This document shows, piece after piece, positions 58,401-64,000 of a stretch of 64,000 nucleotides of DNA (its first letter is position 1; each line of letters starts with the position of its first letter). Under the pieces are notes generated by a model. That model worked only from the letters and a program-made list of their open reading frames with translations. It did no database searches and was not told the DNA's origin. Origin of the DNA: Acanthornis magna (taxonomy: Eukaryota > Chordata > Aves > Passeriformes > Acanthizidae); contig JAWUZG010000135.1 in NCBI GenBank assembly GCA_036785705.1, forward strand, positions 868,001-932,000, read 5' to 3'. The translations under genes were made by a program, and so were the position numbers.

Positions 58401-61400
58401 TTGGATACAACGTGGACAATTAGTGTAGTCGACACTGTTCAAAAGATAGAAGGGTAACACAGATTAAGGTGAACAGAATTTTAAAAATCTTTGTTAGGAA
58501 AAAAGTACTCTTAGTTGACTTAAAGTGTGGTCAGATAATTAGAATATAATTTTATAATTTTAAAATTAGATGGTACACTTGACTGCAGCCAAAATTCAGC
58601 ACCCAAACTGTCTCATCCTGTGAGGGGACCAGAATATTTTGATGTAATTTGTGGTTAAAATTTTCATGTCTCTTCTGTAGACCAGCATAAATCTGTTTCT
58701 TTCTTGTTTCTATAGCTTTAGTCTGCAAACCAGTCAACATCACTGTGAGAGAATGATGGTCTCCATACAGGGTGGTCTTGAACACACAGTGATTATTCAA
58801 AGTTGTAGAACAGTCAGCTAATCATGACACCAGCCTTTCTTCCTCATTTTCTAGTGGCAACATTTTAGAATGCCTGTGGACTCCTGTAATATGAGTGGTT
58901 TTGGTCATGGTTAATAATGGCTGATGCTTTTTCTGACTCTTGCCTCTCCTAGCATCAGAAACTAAATATATATTTTTTTTAAAAAGTTTTCTGTTTTGCT
59001 TACATTTAAAAAAAATACTCCAAAAATAAAACAATCTTGATTTGTCACCTGTTATCTATTATTTGTCAGAAGGAATGACAAATATACTCATCTAATAAAT
59101 CCTGAAGTAAGGATCCAGTGCAGCCAGCGCCTAAATTGCTTTTGTGTATTACAGTGGATAAAAATCTAGAAAAGGAATTGAGTATTGATTTTCCTAATCT
59201 GTTTTGATTTTGAATCAACAGAAAATGCATACACATGCAGCACCCATACCAAAAAAGCTTCTTTTTAGATCTGAACTTTCTTACATGCTTATATATATCT
59301 GCACAAAATATACAAAGATCTCACTTCTCTCATTTGCAAATATTTTGCATTGAGTCTGCATTTATTTTGACATAGAAAACCCTAAAGCATTCCCTTAAAG
59401 TCACTACCACTCTTGCTATCATCACCAGGCTTTAAAATTGTGTCTTAGATTTTGCTAAGTCCCTTACTTAAGTAATATTTTATTGGTTTAAAGCCTGAAT
59501 CTCAACTTCTGCTTTTATTTATGTTTGATTGGCTTTCTTCCTGCTGTGTCTGGAGTGGTATATGCATCTGCAAATGATCTGAGTTTGCTAATGCGGAGAT
59601 TTATAGGTGTCTTTTTTCCCCCTCAACAAAATACCAGAAATTAATGGAAAATACTTGTTTACCTGCACTTAGAAGTATTTTAGAAACACCTGTGAAGAAA
59701 CTAACCCGAATGTATGTGTTCTGGTCACCAGTTAATGCATTTCTATGTTCCCACAGACTTGCTATAACCCAAGTTGCAGTCATGAGTAACCCTGCCTTTT
59801 GGAGAAATTAATTTAGAACCCCCTTATTTTGATTTTTTTATTACAGTGGGACCTGTCAGGTTAGATGCTTTGTTGTGCTTAACTGCTGATGGTGGCAACT
59901 TAGGCTTTAAACAACTTTGAAACCACTTGTGCTTGATCTGGAACTTAGTGAAGCAGATGGAAAGTCTGCAAGATGAAAATGGTGTATTGAGAACAGTAAG
60001 TCAGCAGGTCTTTGCAGAGATAGGCTGGTAGTGGGTCAGTGTGGGGCAAGTTAAAGAGACTCCAGGGACTGCTCTGCCTGAAATCTTCTAAAGATCCCAA
60101 GCTATAGAACAAGCTTCAACTTGGAGGAAGTTTGGATTTGCCTTTAAGTTTTGCAACACAAGCTTTTCTTTAATTTTTTATACTACTTTGTTGTACTAAG
60201 CACATGAGATAAAGCGAGATGCTTGCAGCTGGGTATGATTAGCATATATTTATGCTGCTAATTGAACATTATGCAAATTGTATTCTCTCCTGGTTAGCTC
60301 ATTGAGCACTGGATATGAGGTTTCTCTCAGCAGAGTGTGAGTCCTTCTTCTGTAATTGTTTCATACTTGCAGAAATTAAATTTGCTCTGTCTTGTCACAC
60401 TTTTTACCATGTTTCTTTTAATATTGTAATTATATGGAAGTTTCTAAATGAGAAACACAACCCCAACTGGCAATTATTTGAAAAAAATATTTTGTGAAAG
60501 GTTCAGATTTATTGCCTCCCCGCAAAGGCTCAGGGACTTTGATTTTTGGGCCAGTCAGACTTGCAAGAATTTTTTTTGTTTACAATGAGCTGAAGATGGT
60601 GGGGGGCTTATTTTGATCTTTTATGTGTGTAAATCAAGAAAACTTTGAAGTTTGTGTGGGGTTAAAACCAGTGCGACTCTGATGAGATTCAGACTGCTGT
60701 TGTTTCTGTAAGAGATGTGTGGGGAGCTTATGCTTGTGGTGCTGCTGGACCTGTGACCTGAGCAGCCGTGGCTGGAGCCAGAGCCACCTCCTGCAGATCC
60801 CTGCACCTCCCTTGCTGCCAAAATGCCTTTTCCTCTTCAGCATGTGATTATGTGCACATCCACTTACCAAATGCCTAAAAGGAGCTGAAACAGCTGCTGA
60901 AGCACTGCTGACGTTTTCCTTTCCTTCTATTCTAAATGGACAAACAGTGACTTTAGTGCAGTGTCTTGCTATGAATTACTGGGGCCATGAAAGCTCCCAT
61001 TACAGCCCTTCTCACAACTCAGCCAGCACAATGGACAAAATCACAGATTTCCCTGATGGATTGCACAGCTCTGCACTCACACAAAGTCTGCGGATCTAAG
61101 GGATGGCAGTGCTTTGCAGGGGTAAAAAAACCACTTTTCAGTTGTTAGCACAAAACAAAATAACAATCCCTTCTATTTAATAGAAAAAAGCCTGGGAGAA
61201 AATGGCCCCATGCTGAGCCCAGCTGTGATTTTGGTGGTGGGGGAGTGCAGGAGGGCAGGCACTGTTTTTCTGCCAAGACCTTGACTGTGGGAGTTGCTCC
61301 ATCTTCCCAGCTTTTGTTGGTCAGAAATGAAGACCAGCAGGGGATTGTGTGAAGCCTACAGGGCCATGCTGTGGGGGCTTTCTCAGCTAGAGATGTTTTT

Positions 61401-64000
61401 GTTGGGAGTGGTTTTACTTCAGTTAATGTATTTGAGCAGACTTGTTAGTGCTGTTTCGTCAACAGGTGGCACCCAGACATAGTCTGTACACGGTTTTCTT
61501 GGTTGGGAGAGCTGGTTTTTTATGCTTCAGTGACAGTGTGGCCATAGTGGTTCACTTTGTGTGATCAGCTTCTGGAGGGAGGACCCCCAACCATGAGGAA
61601 TGCTGGCATGTGGCCTTTGGTTTTGAGTAACATCCTCATGATCAAATGCAGCCATAATAAACAATCCAGTGTGAGTGTCTTCACCCATGGCAGGGGTTCT
61701 GATGTGTAACTGTAAACACTGGGAACATCCCTGCTCTCAGGAGGAATTTAGGAGATGTACCTCCGCTGCTGCCATTGCTTTTAAGGTACTGTAGGTTTGC
61801 CTGGTTGTAGCATCTTCCTTTTTCAACCAGATTCAATTGGATCAGGCCAGTTTCCTTGACCTGAATGTATTATTCCTATGCTTTCTATATTAATGAAATT
61901 AATTGAATGTAGTGTCAACAGTGGCATTTTTGTCTCTGTGTGTGAGGCAAACAGCTGTGAAGTCGGTCAGACTTCGCATGTCCTGTGAGCAAGTGTGACA
62001 TAACTGGGAGGCAACAGTTGTGGACAGAGTCCACTGTTTAGTGAAGCACTCTAGAACCCTGAGAGATGAAAGGCAGTGCATAAATGTGAAATATTATAAT
62101 TAGTGAGCAGGATCATTGCCAAAAACCTCTTATTGTTCTCATTTGCAGGAATGTGTGCTGCTCTCTTAATTTAAAAAGTAATTCAGATAGCTTAAGAAGG
62201 TTTATTGGCTCAGTGAGGGAGAACCTTAGCTAAGAGGGATGTTAGAAGCACCTTTTTTCATTCTTATTAAAAAAGCTCAAATATGGGGGAAAAATTGTCT
62301 TGTAACGGCCAGGTGGCCTTACAAGGTTTTTTCCTATGTTTACTGAGTCCACTTTGCTAAATCCACCTTTGTGGTGTGGTGTGCTCTCATGCAAAGATCC
62401 CCCAACAAAGTTGAAATGCTCAAATATTTTTAAGATCATTGTTTTTATGAGACATTTATGGTTTTATGTTTTCAAAGCTAGGGTCTGTGCAGCTAGCTGA
62501 CAATATAAAATGGAAGTAGTTCAACCCTTGCAGGGAAGCAGGAGTGAGCTGTGTATGCTGAAGTTAACCCAAAGTATGAAAATGTCATGAGATGTGCATA
62601 AGAGATGTAGACTGAAATAACTTCCCCCAAATCTTGGGTTAATTTAGTTTTTAGTTGGGGCTTATTTTGTAATTTTGTAGTGGTTTTTGATCTGTTAATG
62701 CTGATGAACTCTTTGATGTTTCTGACTTTTACTTTGTTTTACTTTCTAGAAGTTAAGATGTTAGAAAAAAATGCATGTCTTTGGGACAAAGACAAAATCA
62801 AGAGCCTAATATCATTGTAGGAGTATTTCTAACGTCCCTATTTTTGTATATCACCATCTGCAATGTGTGTTTGGCTTGAAAACCTGACTCAAGGACACTG
62901 TCTGCTCCTGGCCTCTCCTCTTTGTCCAGAAAGAAAGGCGACAAAGCAGATATCTTACCAATCCTTATTCAGAGGCTGCACTTCTTGGGCTTTAAAGGAA
63001 GGTGAGGTAGGTGTCCCTCTTGTCCTACCATTCCAGCACCATAGTTCATCCGAGGATGAGCAGTTTGCTAAATTTTTGGTAGCTTCAGCTTATATAATTA
63101 CCTGTAGCCAAATTCTGGTCATAATTAATGTACTATAGAGATATTTGGCCATAGACCTGGGAAGGATAATAAGGCTGTAGAGGCAGCACTTTTACAGGTT
63201 GCATTATTTTTCTATCTTTAGTACTAAATGGGCAAGGTAAAATGTGTTGAATTTTCCTTGCATGTAAACAGCTAAGTCTAATTTCCAGGTTCTAGCTTCT
63301 CTTTTGTAGAGGTTAGACCAAAACAGGAAGCAGGAGGGAAAAAAAGAGAATAAAATGGCATGCATCTTTCTTTCAATGTTTTCTAAACTATACCAAGGTC
63401 AGCAGGCCAGAACAGTTGGTATTACTGTACCTTTCCTGACATTATTAAATGTTTTGCATCCTGTTCATATACCATCTGTTTAGTTGTTCAGTGATATAAT
63501 GACCAAAATGAAAAGCAAAGACATTTGCACTGGCATTGTATAAAATAGACTGCTGGAAATTCAGAGCAGTTCCTTGCCTACTTTGAGTAAGATCCCTTGT
63601 TTATTCTGGTAAATGACTCACTTGGGCAGTTACTGCCAGCATTTTGGAAGATTGCATGCCCAGCATTTTTACATGCTGAATGTTCAGCATGTATATACAG
63701 CATGTTATATAGTTGAAACTGGCACACACAAGGACCAGATTTTCAAAGGTCCTTGGATTTCACACAGGTTTTGTACTAAGGCTGCATTCCCAAAAAACTG
63801 AATATCAACAAGAACTCATATTTTGAAAAGCCTGACAGCTTAGAAAGAATTGTTTTGTTGCCTAAAATAAAATGAAGCAAGAGTTTGCTTCCTGGCAGTG
63901 TCTGCAGAGGATGGGAAAATTCTGGCCAGGGAGAGTAGTAACAGATAACTGTTGCTCTTGGTTGCTCCTTTGAAGTGTGAGCACTCTGAGAAAGCCTAAC
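52421..64000. other. AT-rich non-coding stretch to window end
   Basis: No exon, RNA gene or large repeat could be supported. There is an (AAT)n run at about 54175-54197 and an AT-rich homeodomain/octamer-like cluster near 60220-60290. Confidence 0.5.

Noticed and set aside
1..64000. CRISPR arrays, bacterial operons, tRNA or rRNA genes
   Set aside because: Nothing of this kind seen; spliced genes, CR1 and LTR elements show vertebrate nuclear DNA.

Overview
This window looks like bird genomic DNA, probably from a neoavian such as a passerine. I infer this from several CR1 LINE fragments, several avian-type LTR elements, MHC class I leader and alpha-1 fragments with bird-like sequence, and a spliced FBXO15 gene. 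It is mostly intron, repeat and intergenic DNA. Nearly all of the longer open frames are chance or low-complexity frames. No tools were run, so every family assignment is from reading the sequence and recalling known families.

Region 1 (1-2193) is the 3' end of an endogenous retrovirus: a broken env gene, a polypurine tract and a 635-bp LTR. Region 2 (2194-5944) is intergenic. It holds three CR1 3' fragments and one possible first exon of an unidentified minus-strand gene (2401-2494). Region 3 (5945-12900) is a GC-rich mosaic. It starts with a CpG-rich promoter and the first coding exon of TMCO1, with no later TMCO1 exon visible. Next comes a long minisatellite, then two MHC class I 5' ends (SXY-type promoter plus leader exon) facing each other as an inverted repeat. 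The repeat has G/C-strand-biased minisatellite arms and two copies of an internally deleted alpha-1 exon. All class I pieces look like pseudogenes. Region 4 (13030-15770) is a CR1 LINE that kept ORF1 and the endonuclease part of ORF2 but lost its reverse transcriptase, followed by an ERV LTR lying about 230 bp or more upstream of the next gene.

Region 5 (15771-30126) is the one clear functional-looking gene: FBXO15 on the plus strand. Eight exons with consistent splice sites and phases encode about 350 residues, including the F-box. The C-terminal exon(s) were not found, so the gene model is partial. Its introns carry a short solo LTR, a CR1 piece and T/G-rich tracts. Region 6 (30127-64000) is AT-rich DNA, either the last FBXO15 intron(s) or intergenic. 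It contains two more avian LTRs (30588-30949 and 44847-45380, both minus), a CR1 fragment, an old LINE relic, simple repeats and no gene I can support.

The main point of interest is regions 3 and 4: pieces of TMCO1 and of MHC class I, which I would expect at other loci, are packed directly upstream of FBXO15. In mammals TIMM21 lies head to head with FBXO15 at this position. This could be a real segmental insertion or an assembly chimera, and it should be tested before being interpreted. I saw nothing that I would call a new molecular system.
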